DNA from: Gottschalkiaceae bacterium SANA
Lineage (GTDB): Bacteria > Bacillota > Clostridia > Tissierellales > GPF-1
Direction: 5' to 3'
DNA length: 64,000 nt
Assembly: GCA_036323355.1 (NCBI GenBank)
Contig: AP028876.1
Location: 1,240,001 to 1,304,000 of the forward strand
Part shown: positions 18,552-27,534 of the stretch, in pieces
Numbering within the stretch: the first letter of the stretch is position 1
Layout: every line of letters begins with the position of its first letter
Notes under the pieces: generated by a model
The model's input: the letters and a program-made list of their open reading frames with translations, nothing else
The model's database searches: none
What the model was told of the DNA's origin: nothing
Program-made: the position numbers and the translations under genes

Positions 18552-19358
18552 CTATAAAAATTTCTTTTTAATGTTAGCCCAAAAATGGTGCTCGTGGGTA
18601 GTTAGTCTTGTTAGCTTGCGTTCCGAAACCCAAAATTTCAGGTTTGTAATGTCCCGGTAGGTTAATTGAACACCATCGACAACAATCAAAATGGAGTTTT
18701 CATCTCGATATTCAGGTATCAATTCGATCGTCATATTAAAGGGAACGATCACGCTATTGGTCAGAGAGCGATATACACGTGAGTTAATGGGTGCTAAAGC
18801 CGTCATTTGCAATACGCCCAGGGTTGGATACACGAGGCTACCTCCAGCGGACATGTTGTATGCGGTAGATCCCATAGGGGTAGAGACGATAATCCCATCA
18901 CCGGAATAGCTTTCTAGGGTTTCATCACCTATATTAATATTCAGGTGAATGACTTTGGAATTAATTCCTTTGATTACGATTTCATTGATTCCAGTCAAGG
19001 GAATGCATTGGTCTTCGGTGCAAACTGCACTTTCGACGAGATAGAGCTGTTCCAATTGATAATCATCATCCTTCAAATGGCTGACAAGACGGTCGATGTC
19101 TTCTGGGCATAGCTCTTGAAAAAATCCAAGATGTCCAGTATTGATGCCGATAAAGGGGATTTCTGGAAAGCCCACTTCTTTCATACCAATTAAAATGACA
19201 CCGTCGCCGCCAACGCAAATGTTGAGGTCGGCATGATCATCATAGTTTTCAGACACTTCAAAATTTGCCGCGAGGAGTTTTTTGCGCAATTCATCCACAA
19301 CACGTTCTGAAGGCTTTTGATAATTGTGAAGGATATTTATTTTCTGGATTTTTTGCAT
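18552..19358 (-). CDS. nadK: NAD kinase
   Basis: 268 residues, the usual length. The GGDG motif (about 50-53, CVGGDGVIL), NTGHLGFF (about 74-81), a conserved NE in GINEIVIKG, and the glycine-rich STPMGSTAYNMSAGG loop (about 160-174) are all present. The enzyme phosphorylates NAD to NADP in the cytoplasm with ATP or polyphosphate. AGGAGG-type site precedes ATG 19358. It is divergent from the pseudouridine synthase gene and ends at its own terminator, so it is monocistronic. Confidence 0.93.
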   Translation of the reverse strand: MQKIQKINILHNYQKPSERVVDELRKKLLAANFEVSENYDDHADLNICVGGDGVILIGMKEVGFPEIPFIGINTGHLGFFQELCPEDIDRLVSHLKDDDYQLEQLYLVESAVCTEDQCIPLTGINEIVIKGINSKVIHLNINIGDETLESYSGDGIIVSTPMGSTAYNMSAGGSLVYPTLGVLQMTALAPINSRVYRSLTNSVIVPFNMTIELIPEYRDENSILIVVDGVQLTYRDITNLKFWVSERKLTRLTTHEHHFWANIKKKFL

Positions 19359-19373
19359 TTTTCTCCTCCTCTA

Positions 19374-19402
19374 TTTACTCAATCTCTATTATAAACTATA
19401 AT
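19374..19402 (+). promoter_or_regulatory. Promoter of the pseudouridine synthase gene
   Basis: TTTACT (19374-19379), 17 bases, TATAAT (19397-19402). Confidence 0.6.
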
Positions 19403-19434
19403 GGGGAAAGTTGAAACGAAAGAAAGGGACGATT

Positions 19435-20307
19435 ATGAAAGAAGATTTTTGCTTGTCAATAAAAAAAGAATACGCTTCTCTTCTTGAAGCTTTGGAAGAC
19501 TTGATGGGTATATCAGGTCGACAATTCCGCCGCATGATCCGTCAGCGTTTGGTGGAAATTGACGGAGCCTTTCCGGCTCGTCCAGGAGTAATCCATCCGG
19601 GATCAGTGATAACCATTCGATTCCCAGATGAGACGATCGAATATCCAGCGGAATCGATTCCCTTGGATGTGCTCTACGAAGATGAGGATATGCTAGCCGT
19701 CAATAAGCCCCCTTATATGCTGACGCATCCATCCAGAGAGGTATTTACAGGGACTTTAGCAAATGCCATCGCGGGTTATTTCCAAGAAATTGGGTTAAAG
19801 AGAAAGGCGAGGTTTGTCAATCGTCTGGACATGAATACTTCGGGTATTGTACTCATCGCCAAGCATTCCTATGCCCATCAGCAATTGAGCGATCAGGAGA
19901 AGATTAAGACTTATCAAGCCCTGGTTGAGGGAATGCCTTCTTCCGAAGGTATCATTGAAGCACCCATTGCAAGAGATTCGGTTGAAGGTTCGGTAAAGCG
20001 AATCGTTCATCCAGATGGGAAACCTTCAAAAACTGGATGGAAACGTTTGGATACCAATGGAAAGGTTTCTTTGCTGGAGGTCCGTTTGTATACGGGAAGA
20101 ACGCATCAAATCCGTGTGCATCTTACGCATAAAGGCTGGCCGATATTGGGAGATTCTTTATATGGCCATGAAGAAATGGCACCCCGTCAGATGCTTCATG
20201 CAGCAAGTTTGGTACTACAATCCATTCGAACAAAAGAAGAGGTATTCATTGAGGCGTCTATTCCAGATGATTTTAGGAAAATATTGACAGATCATCAATC
20301 CTTGTAA
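19435..20307 (+). CDS. RluA/RluD family RNA pseudouridine synthase
   Basis: 290 residues: an S4-like N-terminal RNA-binding region (about 15-75, with GISGRQFRRMIRQRLVEIDG), then the synthase core. The catalytic aspartate is in VNRLDMNTSG (about 130-139); most family members have His instead of Asn before RLD. Later motifs are GRTHQIRVHL and LGDSLYG. The family converts uridine to pseudouridine in rRNA or tRNA; the exact site cannot be assigned. ATG 19435 follows AAAGGGA; an in-frame TTG at 19411 lacks a ribosome site and is close to the -10. Confidence 0.88.
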   Translation: MKEDFCLSIKKEYASLLEALEDLMGISGRQFRRMIRQRLVEIDGAFPARPGVIHPGSVITIRFPDETIEYPAESIPLDVLYEDEDMLAVNKPPYMLTHPSREVFTGTLANAIAGYFQEIGLKRKARFVNRLDMNTSGIVLIAKHSYAHQQLSDQEKIKTYQALVEGMPSSEGIIEAPIARDSVEGSVKRIVHPDGKPSKTGWKRLDTNGKVSLLEVRLYTGRTHQIRVHLTHKGWPILGDSLYGHEEMAPRQMLHAASLVLQSIRTKEEVFIEASIPDDFRKILTDHQSL

Positions 20308-20361
20308 TATAGTATGTAGGCGATCGGTTTTTTTTGCTGGCTGCATACTGAGTAAAAATTA

Positions 20362-20370
20362 TGGTATAAT
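20362..20370 (+). promoter_or_regulatory. Extended -10 promoter of the 6S-like RNA
   Basis: TGG-TATAAT (20362-20370), same context as at 16965; predicted start near 20377-20383. Confidence 0.65.
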
Positions 20371-20380
20371 ATAAGTATTA

Positions 20381-20600
20381 AAAGTTCTGGGGTGTTCGTA
20401 TCTTTCTTGATAATTCAACCGACATAATGTTTTCGGGAGAACGGGGTTTGTTGTTCGGGCGCATGCCTTTTCGGAGGACTCGGCTAATCAATGACAGTTC
20501 ACCCACCTGCGGAGATCGCGGGCGTGAATTATGAGTTAGGTACGGCACTTTGGATTATGACTAATCACCCTTAAGCAAAAATGGCTTGAGGGTTTTTTTT
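20381..20600 (+). ncRNA. ssrS: Probable 6S RNA
   Basis: A promoter, about 190 bases without a good ORF, then a terminator. The 5' part has TCTGGGGTGTTCGTATC (20386-20402), close to the conserved 6S closing stem with its TGTTCG. It pairs with GGTACGGCACTTTGGA (20539-20554): TCTGGGGTG with CACTTTGGA, then CGTATC with GGTACG, using a few G-U pairs. The middle is less paired, as expected for the open-complex-like bubble with which 6S RNA holds the housekeeping RNA polymerase. The terminator stem is ACCCTTAAGC / GCTTGAGGGT (20567-20576 and 20584-20593) with T8. A covariance-model search would settle it. Confidence 0.75.
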
Positions 20601-20623
20601 GAATGAAAGCGAGGGACTTGACT

Positions 20624-22348
20624 ATGAGAAAGAAAAAGCGAAATATGAAAAGACGCATAAGCTTTGTTTTGCTTTTATTGGTAGTTGTGACAGGAATTTC
20701 AGCCTATCACGGCTGGAATTATCACAAGATTCAATATCAGCAGTATTGCTCTGAGTGGGGGATCCCAAGTCAGATCGATGAGATGAATTGGCTGGAGCCA
20801 TATACTGCAGCTGTTATCGATGATCAGCTGGTAACTTTCCGCATGGATTCCAATGGCGATGTAAAAATTACAAAGATGAATGAGGCGGGCCAGATCATTG
20901 GTGACAAATCAGAAAGTCTGATTAAGGAAAATGCAATTCGTGCCATGTACTATATAGAGCCCTATTTGATCTATCAAACGGGGGATCAGGTGATTGCTTA
21001 TGCATATGAGAAAAACGCAAGTGAAGCAGAAAGTCGTCACTTTGGGGATCCTATTTTTCTTGCCAACGAAATTTTGGGTTTTGAACCTTGTGCATCTGAT
21101 CCTAGCCGGTTTTTGTTGTATACGCGCAATTTAGCGACACTATATGAGGTGTCAGCGAAGGGGATTGTGGAAGATCGATCTTACATAAGCAAAAAAGACA
21201 TTACGAGGGCAAAAGCAGAGTGGGTCAATGGCAATTTCGCATTGCTCTATTATACTGATCGTAGCTACGCTCTGTCGGAAGGTGTGACAAAAAATGAATT
21301 GATTTTAACAGATTTTGAAGGAAATACGCCACAGCAATTAACAACAGTTTCTTCCGTTTTGCCGGTGACCTTGGTAAACTTGAATATCCTGAACAATAAG
21401 AAATTGAACGAGTCCTATGTGATTTATGAAAAAAAACGGAGCGACCGTGGCATTACCAGTTTTAGTTTGGAAAAAATCACCATCAATCCGACAAGCTTGG
21501 CGGTCATTCATTCCGAGAAAATTCCAACTAACCTTCTGGGAAAAACGATTCAAGCTGGATATTGGGATGATACGCCGTATATCTTGACAACTGGAATTTA
21601 TCATTCGCAATTTTCGACGATGGCGGGTATTGGGGAAAATGGGAAAAAACCTTGTACCGTTGATCCAAATATCAGGAAAAATAGTGAATTTATGAATTTG
21701 GTCACTCTGGAAGGAGAGATGCGTGCACCACAGGACGTACATTTCCTCGCTTCAACCTATGAAAACTCGGTATCACCAATGATGGTTAGTTGGAATGGGT
21801 ATGAGTATGCATTCTTCAAAGATGTGACGGCGGGGAGTTATTGGCTGATGGTTACCAGCAATCATCCGGATTATCAAGTGTTTCACCCGCTGATGGATCA
21901 GGATCGGATTGAGGGAATTGGATTTGGATTAACGGCACCGGTACAGGTGATTTCTAATGGAATCATCCATCTCTTGATTGAACTTTTAGTACTCTTTATT
22001 GTGCTTGGAGCAGCGATATTAATCAACACACGTCGGGATCGCGCCATGAAAAAGAAGCATTTTTACTTTTATTTGGCCTTGTATGTCGTAATTAATATGA
22101 TCTTGGTTTATCGTCTCCGTTATATGGGCGGCCCCATTCCTAATGCGCCAGCATTTCTGAATGGACCAGGTGCTTTTTTGTATGTTCCGCTCCTAATTAA
22201 CGCCATTACCTATGGTTTGCTATTTGTTTTGGGACGGACGAAAGATTATGATGAAATGGCGCAAATCATCACCTTTATTTTGGTAGATGTTTTCCTAATT
22301 AACTTGGTCTACGTGCCATTTACACAAATTCTGACATATTTGTCGTAA
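20624..22348 (+). CDS. Membrane protein with large extracytoplasmic region, 574 residues (unrecognised)
   Basis: A basic N-terminus (RKKKRNMKRR) is followed by one membrane segment (about 12-30), a soluble region of about 420 residues rich in Tyr, Asn and Ser that is likely outside, and four hydrophobic segments near the C-terminus (about 447-465, 480-500, 515-535, 548-570). I do not recognise the family. ATG 20624 is used because GAGGGA lies 8-9 bases upstream; ATG 20603 falls on the 6S RNA terminator T tract. It may be transcribed by readthrough from the 6S RNA gene or by its own unseen promoter. Confidence 0.65.
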   Translation: MRKKKRNMKRRISFVLLLLVVVTGISAYHGWNYHKIQYQQYCSEWGIPSQIDEMNWLEPYTAAVIDDQLVTFRMDSNGDVKITKMNEAGQIIGDKSESLIKENAIRAMYYIEPYLIYQTGDQVIAYAYEKNASEAESRHFGDPIFLANEILGFEPCASDPSRFLLYTRNLATLYEVSAKGIVEDRSYISKKDITRAKAEWVNGNFALLYYTDRSYALSEGVTKNELILTDFEGNTPQQLTTVSSVLPVTLVNLNILNNKKLNESYVIYEKKRSDRGITSFSLEKITINPTSLAVIHSEKIPTNLLGKTIQAGYWDDTPYILTTGIYHSQFSTMAGIGENGKKPCTVDPNIRKNSEFMNLVTLEGEMRAPQDVHFLASTYENSVSPMMVSWNGYEYAFFKDVTAGSYWLMVTSNHPDYQVFHPLMDQDRIEGIGFGLTAPVQVISNGIIHLLIELLVLFIVLGAAILINTRRDRAMKKKHFYFYLALYVVINMILVYRLRYMGGPIPNAPAFLNGPGAFLYVPLLINAITYGLLFVLGRTKDYDEMAQIITFILVDVFLINLVYVPFTQILTYLS

Positions 22349-22356
22349 TCATGGTT

Positions 22357-22392
22357 CTTTGTTAGGAAAAACGCTATCCTTTGTTAGGAAAA
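22357..22392 (+). repeat. 14-bp direct repeat upstream of the LacI-type gene
   Basis: CTTTGTTAGGAAAA occurs twice (22357-22370 and 22379-22392), start to start 22 bases, about two helical turns. It precedes a plausible TATAAG -10 at about 22403. It could be a direct-repeat operator. Confidence 0.6.
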
Positions 22393-22444
22393 TGTGATAA
22401 ATTATAAGGTAGGGAAAATAGGAAAATAATTGCGGAGGTGGCGT

Positions 22445-23449
22445 ATGGCAATAACGATAAAAGATGTTGCAAAACAAGCAGGTGTTTCGATTTCAACTGT
22501 TTCACGCGTAGTCAATGATTCAAAGCCTGTGAGTCCAGAATTAAAGAAAAAAGTAATGGATGTCATTGAAGAGCTAGGATATCGTCCAAATGAAGTGGCG
22601 CGTTCTTTGGTAACGAAGAAATCGTACTTGATTGGAGTCATTGTTCCAGATATTGGACAGTCACATGTAGCCAATATGTTGCGTGGAATTGAAGAAGTCG
22701 GAAAAATGTATAATTATGACATCTTGCTTTGCTCAAGCTATGGGGATAAAAATGCAGAGTTGAATTATCTGCAATTATTGAATCGGAAACAAGTCGAGGG
22801 ACTGATTATCATGTCTGCAAAACTTGAGAAGGATGTAGAAGCGTATATTAATGCCTTCAATATTCCCTTTGTTTTCTTGAGTACGAACGATTATCGGGAA
22901 GAATATCGTTCCGTGGATATTGACAATGAAATTGCTGTTTATGAGATGGTCAATTATTTGTTGCATTTGAATCATGAAGAAATTGCATATATTGGAACAA
23001 AACCGAGTAAGAAGACAAAAGCACAAGTAAAACGTGATGCCTTTGTGAAAGCCATGAAAGACAGCGGTTTGGCAAGTGATCTTGTGGTCGAAACAGAATC
23101 CATGTCAAAAGACGCGGGATATGATGCGGCTAAAGAGCTTATGAATGGAAAAGGCAATCCAACTGCAGTTTTTTGCGCAAGTGATGAACTGGCAATTGGC
23201 GTGATGAATTATTGTCATGATCATGGAATTCGTGTACCAGAAGATCTTTCTGTTACAGGAATGGGCGACATTGAAATGGCATCTTACATTCGTCCAAGAT
23301 TGACAACCATCAGCATTCCTTATTATGATATTGGTGCTGTGTCAATTCGACGGATTGTAAAAGTATTGAAGGATGAGGAGCAGACAGAGGCCGAAATTAA
23401 ACTGCCGTTCCAAATTCATAAACGTGAGAGTTGTATGAAGCGAGTCTAG
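22445..23449 (+). CDS. LacI/GalR family transcriptional regulator
   Basis: 334 residues. The N-terminal LacI helix-turn-helix (about 4-25: IKDVAKQAGVSISTVSRVVN) with hinge helix YRPNEVARSL (about 50-60) is followed by a periplasmic-binding-protein-like effector domain (60-334). It resembles CcpA-like members, but the residues that define HPr-Ser-P binding cannot be judged by eye. GGAGGTGG precedes ATG 22445. The histidine ammonia-lyase gene follows after 35 bases in the same direction, so it may control that gene and itself; the 14-bp direct repeat upstream is a possible site. Confidence 0.9.
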   Translation: MAITIKDVAKQAGVSISTVSRVVNDSKPVSPELKKKVMDVIEELGYRPNEVARSLVTKKSYLIGVIVPDIGQSHVANMLRGIEEVGKMYNYDILLCSSYGDKNAELNYLQLLNRKQVEGLIIMSAKLEKDVEAYINAFNIPFVFLSTNDYREEYRSVDIDNEIAVYEMVNYLLHLNHEEIAYIGTKPSKKTKAQVKRDAFVKAMKDSGLASDLVVETESMSKDAGYDAAKELMNGKGNPTAVFCASDELAIGVMNYCHDHGIRVPEDLSVTGMGDIEMASYIRPRLTTISIPYYDIGAVSIRRIVKVLKDEEQTEAEIKLPFQIHKRESCMKRV

Positions 23450-23484
23450 TTTTCACTCGTTTGACACCGAAAGGGGAAGATGGA

Positions 23485-25014
23485 ATGAAGGGTATCGAAA
23501 TTACCGGAGAGCATCTAACCATTGAGCAGGTTGTTGAAATCGCGCGAAATGGGCTTTCTGTTCAAATTAGTTTGGAAGCTTTGAAGCGTGTTTCACAAGC
23601 GCGAGCGGTTGTTGATCATTTTGTCGAAAACAATCGAATTGTTTATGGTATTACAACTGGTTTTGGCATGTTTAGTGATGTATTTATATCAAGTGAAGAC
23701 GCGGAAACTTTGCAGCGGAACTTATTGGTCAGCCATGCATGTGGTGTAGGAAATCCTCTACCAGAAGATGCAGTGCGGGCGACTATGCTGCTCAGGGCAA
23801 ACGCATTGTTGAAGGGGCATTCGGGCATTCGTCCGGAAACCCTTTCTTTATTGGTTGAAATGTTAAATCGCGGCGTTCACCCGGTGATTCCGGAAAAGGG
23901 ATCTTTGGGTGCCAGTGGTGATCTAGCTCCCTTGGCGCATATGGCCTTGGTTTTAATTGGAGAAGGAGAAGCCTTTTATCAAGGACAAGTATTGTCCGGC
24001 GCTGAAGCGATGAAGCGAGCGGGACTTACCCCAACAATTCTCAGCAGCAAAGAGGGGTTGGCCTTGATTAATGGGACGCAGGTGATGACTGGAGTTGGTG
24101 TACTTGCCTATTGGGATGCGGAAAATCTGGTTAAGCAGGCTGATGTAATAGCATCTATGACTCTGGAAGCATTAGAGGGGATTATTGATCCCTTTGATGC
24201 CCGAATCCATGAGTTGCGTCCACACCCTGGTCAGATCTCCACAGCTAAAAATGTTCGAATGATTTTAGATGGAAGTGGCCATGTGACTCACCAAGGGGAA
24301 AAGCGCGTGCAAGATGCCTATACCCTCAGGTGCATTCCACAGATCCATGGTGCCTCGAAGGATGCGCTTAATTATGTTCGGGAAAAATTGGAGATCGAGA
24401 TCAACGCGGTTACGGATAATCCATTGATTTTTCCTGACACGGAGGATGTTATTTCGCAGGGGAATTTTCATGGACAACCCATGGCACTTGCCTTTGATTT
24501 CTTGGGAATCGCGGTAAGTGAAATGGCCAATGTTTCCGAAAGACGCTTGGAGCGTCTCGTCAACCCAAGCATCAGCGGACTGCCTGGTTTTCTGGCAAAA
24601 GAGGGTGGTTTGAATTCTGGGTTTATGATTGTACAATATAGTGCTGCATCTCTGGTTTCCGAGAATAAAATTCTTGCGCATCCAGCGAGCGTCGATTCCA
24701 TTCCGTCTTCTGCCAACCAAGAGGATCATGTCTCTATGGGAACCATTGCAGCAAGAAAGGCGGCTGATATAATTGGCAATGCAAAACATGTATTGGCTAT
24801 GGAATGGATGGCGGCTTGTCAGGCCTATGATTTGAAAGAAATGGACGCCTGCGCACCAGCTACTCAAGCGGGAAGAACTTTGTTACGGGAAGACGTCCCG
24901 TTTTTAGAAAAAGACCAAGTGATGTATCCTTTGATTAATCGCGCTGCACAACGGTTAGCAAAAGCAGACCTGTTAGGTGTGGTCGAAGCGCAGATTGGAT
25001 CATTGGAGCGGTAA
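23485..25014 (+). CDS. hutH: Histidine ammonia-lyase
   Basis: 509 residues, the normal length. The MIO prosthetic group forms from Ala143-Ser144-Gly145 in GSLGASGDLAPLAH. Tyr54 in YGITTGFG and the QIHGASKDAL and NAVTDNPLIF segments are as in bacterial HAL. It removes ammonia from L-histidine to give urocanate in the cytoplasm. AAGGGG precedes ATG 23485. None of hutU, hutI or hutG is in the neighbourhood: a LacI regulator precedes it, and a small DUF896 gene and an aminopeptidase follow with short gaps. A related aromatic ammonia-lyase is possible but less likely. Confidence 0.9.
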   Translation: MKGIEITGEHLTIEQVVEIARNGLSVQISLEALKRVSQARAVVDHFVENNRIVYGITTGFGMFSDVFISSEDAETLQRNLLVSHACGVGNPLPEDAVRATMLLRANALLKGHSGIRPETLSLLVEMLNRGVHPVIPEKGSLGASGDLAPLAHMALVLIGEGEAFYQGQVLSGAEAMKRAGLTPTILSSKEGLALINGTQVMTGVGVLAYWDAENLVKQADVIASMTLEALEGIIDPFDARIHELRPHPGQISTAKNVRMILDGSGHVTHQGEKRVQDAYTLRCIPQIHGASKDALNYVREKLEIEINAVTDNPLIFPDTEDVISQGNFHGQPMALAFDFLGIAVSEMANVSERRLERLVNPSISGLPGFLAKEGGLNSGFMIVQYSAASLVSENKILAHPASVDSIPSSANQEDHVSMGTIAARKAADIIGNAKHVLAMEWMAACQAYDLKEMDACAPATQAGRTLLREDVPFLEKDQVMYPLINRAAQRLAKADLLGVVEAQIGSLER

Positions 25015-25024
25015 GGAGAAGTTT

Positions 25025-25219
25025 ATGTTGGATCAAAAAAAACTGGACGAGTTAAATCGTCTGGCACGGAAAAAAAAAGCAGCAGGATTAAGCGAAGAAG
25101 AGATGAAGCAATTAAATGAACTGCGACAGGAGTATCTTTCGAATTTTCGAAAAAGCTTCCGCGGGCAGTTAGATTCCATCATCATCGTAGATCCGGAAGA
25201 AGAGGGGGAAGAATCATGA
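25025..25219 (+). CDS. DUF896 (YnzC) family small protein
   Basis: 64 residues, highly charged, with the family pattern: an N-terminal helical pair (KKLDELNRLARKKKAAGLS then EEEMKQLNELRQEYL) and the FRKSFRGQLDSI end. In Bacillus a homologue is part of the SOS-linked yneA operon, but the role is unclear. AAGGAG lies 7 bases before ATG 25025. It starts 10 bases after hutH and overlaps the aminopeptidase start by 4 bases, so the three are probably one operon. Confidence 0.85.
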   Translation: MLDQKKLDELNRLARKKKAAGLSEEEMKQLNELRQEYLSNFRKSFRGQLDSIIIVDPEEEGEES

Positions 25220-26646
25220 GTGAAGAAAAATCAAAAGGACAAATCTTGGAAGAAAAACTAACGAAAAAATGGGATTTTATCTGGGAAAAGGTTGACGAAA
25301 AAGAAGAGCAAGCCATTTACGATTTCTCAACAGACTATATGAAATTCTTAGATGCTGGGAAAACAGAGCGATTGGCTGCGGCAGAGGTGATTCGTCAGGC
25401 TGAAGCGTTGGGTTATGAGCCAATTGAAGCCTACTTGGCAAGTGGAAAAACACCTGCGCCCGGAACTAAAATTTACGCGAACAACCGTGGAAAAGCAGTT
25501 GTACTCTTCCATTTCGGGCAAAAGCCTTTGGTAGAAGGTATGCACATTGTCGGCGCTCACTTGGATGCACCGCGAATCGATTTGAAATCATTTCCACTTT
25601 ATGAAGATGGCGGTTTGGGACTCTTAAAAACCCATTATTATGGTGGCGTTCGCAAGTATCAATGGGTGGCCTTGCCCTTGGCGCTACATGGAACAGTTGT
25701 AAAAAAAGATGGCACAAGCGTTGAAGTATCCATTGGAGAAAAAGCTGATGAACCTGTATTCATGATTTCTGATTTGCTTCCACACTTGGCAAAAGATCAA
25801 AATCAAAAGAAATTGCATGAGGGAATTGCTGGAGAAGAATTGAACATTATCATTGGTTCGGTTCCTTTCAAGGACGACAAGGTCTCTAAAAAAATCAAAT
25901 TGAATTTATTGAACATTTTAAATGAAAAATATGATATTGATGAGGCAGATTTTGTTACTGCTGAATTCGAAGCGGTTCCTGCGGGTCAGGCACGTGACTT
26001 GGGACTAGATCGTTCCCTGATTGCAGCCCATGGTCATGATGATCGAGTTTGTAGCTACACGGGCATGAAAGCCGTATTTGAAGCTGAATCACCTGTTCAC
26101 ACAGCGGTTGCGCTTTTGGTTGACAAAGAAGAAATTGGTTCTTATGGTAACACAGGTATGGATTCAAAATTCTTTGAGTTTACTGTCGCTGAGTTATTGG
26201 GTGCTTCCATGGAATCCTATAATGATCTTGCCTTGAAGCGTGCGCTTCGTCGTTCCAAGGCCTTGTCAGCCGATGTAAATGCCGGATTTGATCCTACCTT
26301 TCCATCTGTGATGGATCCAAAAAATTCATCATACCTTGGAAAGGGCATCGTGCTTACAAAGTATACTGGATCCCGTGGCAAGGGTGGTTGTAATGATGCC
26401 AACGCAGAGTTTGTTGGCCAAGTACGAAATATTTTTGATCAGAATGCGGTCATCTGGCAAACGGGTGAACTGGGTAAGGTGGATCAAGGTGGCGGAGGAA
26501 CAATTGCTTTCTTGATGGCAGCCTATGACATGGACGTTATCGATTGCGGTGTTCCTGTATTGAGCATGCATGCGCCATATGAGATTGTTTCCAAAGCAGA
26601 TGTATATATGACCTATAAAGGCTATAAAGCTTTTGTAGAAGCTTAA
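25216..26646 (+). CDS. M18 family zinc aminopeptidase
   Basis: 476 residues. Metal and catalytic motifs of family M18 are visible: GAHLDAPRIDLK (about 111-122), HGHDDRVCSY (about 273-282), DKEEIGSYG (about 305-313), and a C-terminal SMHAPYEIVSKAD segment with the last His ligand. It removes N-terminal amino acids from peptides in the cytoplasm. The start ATG overlaps the TGA of the DUF896 gene (ATGA). Placement after hutH suggests amino-acid recovery or fermentation, but this is inference. Confidence 0.9.
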   Translation: MSEEKSKGQILEEKLTKKWDFIWEKVDEKEEQAIYDFSTDYMKFLDAGKTERLAAAEVIRQAEALGYEPIEAYLASGKTPAPGTKIYANNRGKAVVLFHFGQKPLVEGMHIVGAHLDAPRIDLKSFPLYEDGGLGLLKTHYYGGVRKYQWVALPLALHGTVVKKDGTSVEVSIGEKADEPVFMISDLLPHLAKDQNQKKLHEGIAGEELNIIIGSVPFKDDKVSKKIKLNLLNILNEKYDIDEADFVTAEFEAVPAGQARDLGLDRSLIAAHGHDDRVCSYTGMKAVFEAESPVHTAVALLVDKEEIGSYGNTGMDSKFFEFTVAELLGASMESYNDLALKRALRRSKALSADVNAGFDPTFPSVMDPKNSSYLGKGIVLTKYTGSRGKGGCNDANAEFVGQVRNIFDQNAVIWQTGELGKVDQGGGGTIAFLMAAYDMDVIDCGVPVLSMHAPYEIVSKADVYMTYKGYKAFVEA

Positions 26647-26651
26647 GACTG

Positions 26652-26684
26652 AGACCGATCGATCATGATCGGTCTTTTTTTTTC
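26652..26684 (+). terminator. Terminator after the aminopeptidase gene
   Basis: AGACCGATC / GATCGGTCT arms (26652-26660 and 26667-26675) followed by nine T. Confidence 0.9.
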
Positions 26685-26689
26685 GTTTT

Positions 26690-26718
26690 TTGACAGGGCA
26701 CTTTCGAAAATGTACACT
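26690..26718 (+). promoter_or_regulatory. Promoter of the DeoR-aldolase unit
   Basis: TTGACA (26690-26695), 17 bases, TACACT (26713-26718). Confidence 0.7.
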
Positions 26719-26757
26719 GTAATCGATAGAAATGTTCAACAATGAAAGGAGTCGATC

Positions 26758-27534
26758 ATGTTTGGTGAAGAAAGACAGGTAGCAATTTTAAATCTATTGA
26801 GCCAAAAGAAACGGGTGACTGTTCAGGAATTAGCGGAGCAGTTTAAAGTGTCGGAGGTAACAATCCGCCGAGACTTGAATCGACTGGCTGATGACGGCTT
26901 TATTACCCGTACCTATGGGGGAGCCATGTTGGAAGATGCATCGGAAAGGGAATTATCCTTTGAACACAAGAAACAAGAAATGCCGGAGATCAAGGAATTG
27001 ATCGCGCAGCGTGCGGCATCTTTAGTGACGGAAGGAGATACCATCGCCCTAGATGCTTCGACTATAACGTATCGCATGGTGAACTACTTGAAGGGGATGA
27101 GGATCACAATTATTACCAATAGCCTGGATATTGCTCAAGAGGTCGCTCACCATCCTGATATGACATTAATTCTCTGTGGAGGAATTTTGCGCCACGATAC
27201 CCGTGCCCTAATGGGGCCCGTTGCAGAACGGCAATGGCGGGAGTACCGAGCAGATCTTGCTTTTATTGGATGTAACGCGGTTCATCCTGATTTTGGCGTA
27301 ATGACGACCAATGCTGTGGATACCTATAGTAAACGAGCGATACGGGAGATTTCAAAAAAGTCTTATATGGTGGCGGAAACGGCAAAATTTGGGCGTACAT
27401 CCTTGCATCGCATCTTTTCATTTTCAGAAATTGATGGGATTATTACGGATGTCAGCGACCCGAATGGAATCAAACGGGCTATTCAAAACATCATAAAGAT
27501 AGTAATCGCAAAACCAAAAGAGGAGGAATTGTAA
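26758..27534 (+). CDS. DeoR family transcriptional regulator
   Basis: 258 residues. The DeoR helix-turn-helix (about 5-57) includes VTVQELAEQFKVSEVTIRRDLNRL and the conserved TRTYGGAM segment; the sensor domain (about 75-230) is of the ribose-isomerase-like DeoRC type, with a GDTIALDAST phosphate-binding loop near 95. These regulators usually sense a sugar phosphate and repress the sugar genes beside them. GGAG-type site precedes ATG 26758. The stop TAA shares one base with the aldolase ATG, so it is part of the operon it probably controls. Confidence 0.9.
   Translation: MFGEERQVAILNLLSQKKRVTVQELAEQFKVSEVTIRRDLNRLADDGFITRTYGGAMLEDASERELSFEHKKQEMPEIKELIAQRAASLVTEGDTIALDASTITYRMVNYLKGMRITIITNSLDIAQEVAHHPDMTLILCGGILRHDTRALMGPVAERQWREYRADLAFIGCNAVHPDFGVMTTNAVDTYSKRAIREISKKSYMVAETAKFGRTSLHRIFSFSEIDGIITDVSDPNGIKRAIQNIIKIVIAKPKEEEL

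Noticed and set aside
24265-24867. 200-codon minus-strand frame inside hutH
   Set aside because: Antisense to a well-conserved enzyme, no ribosome site or family match.
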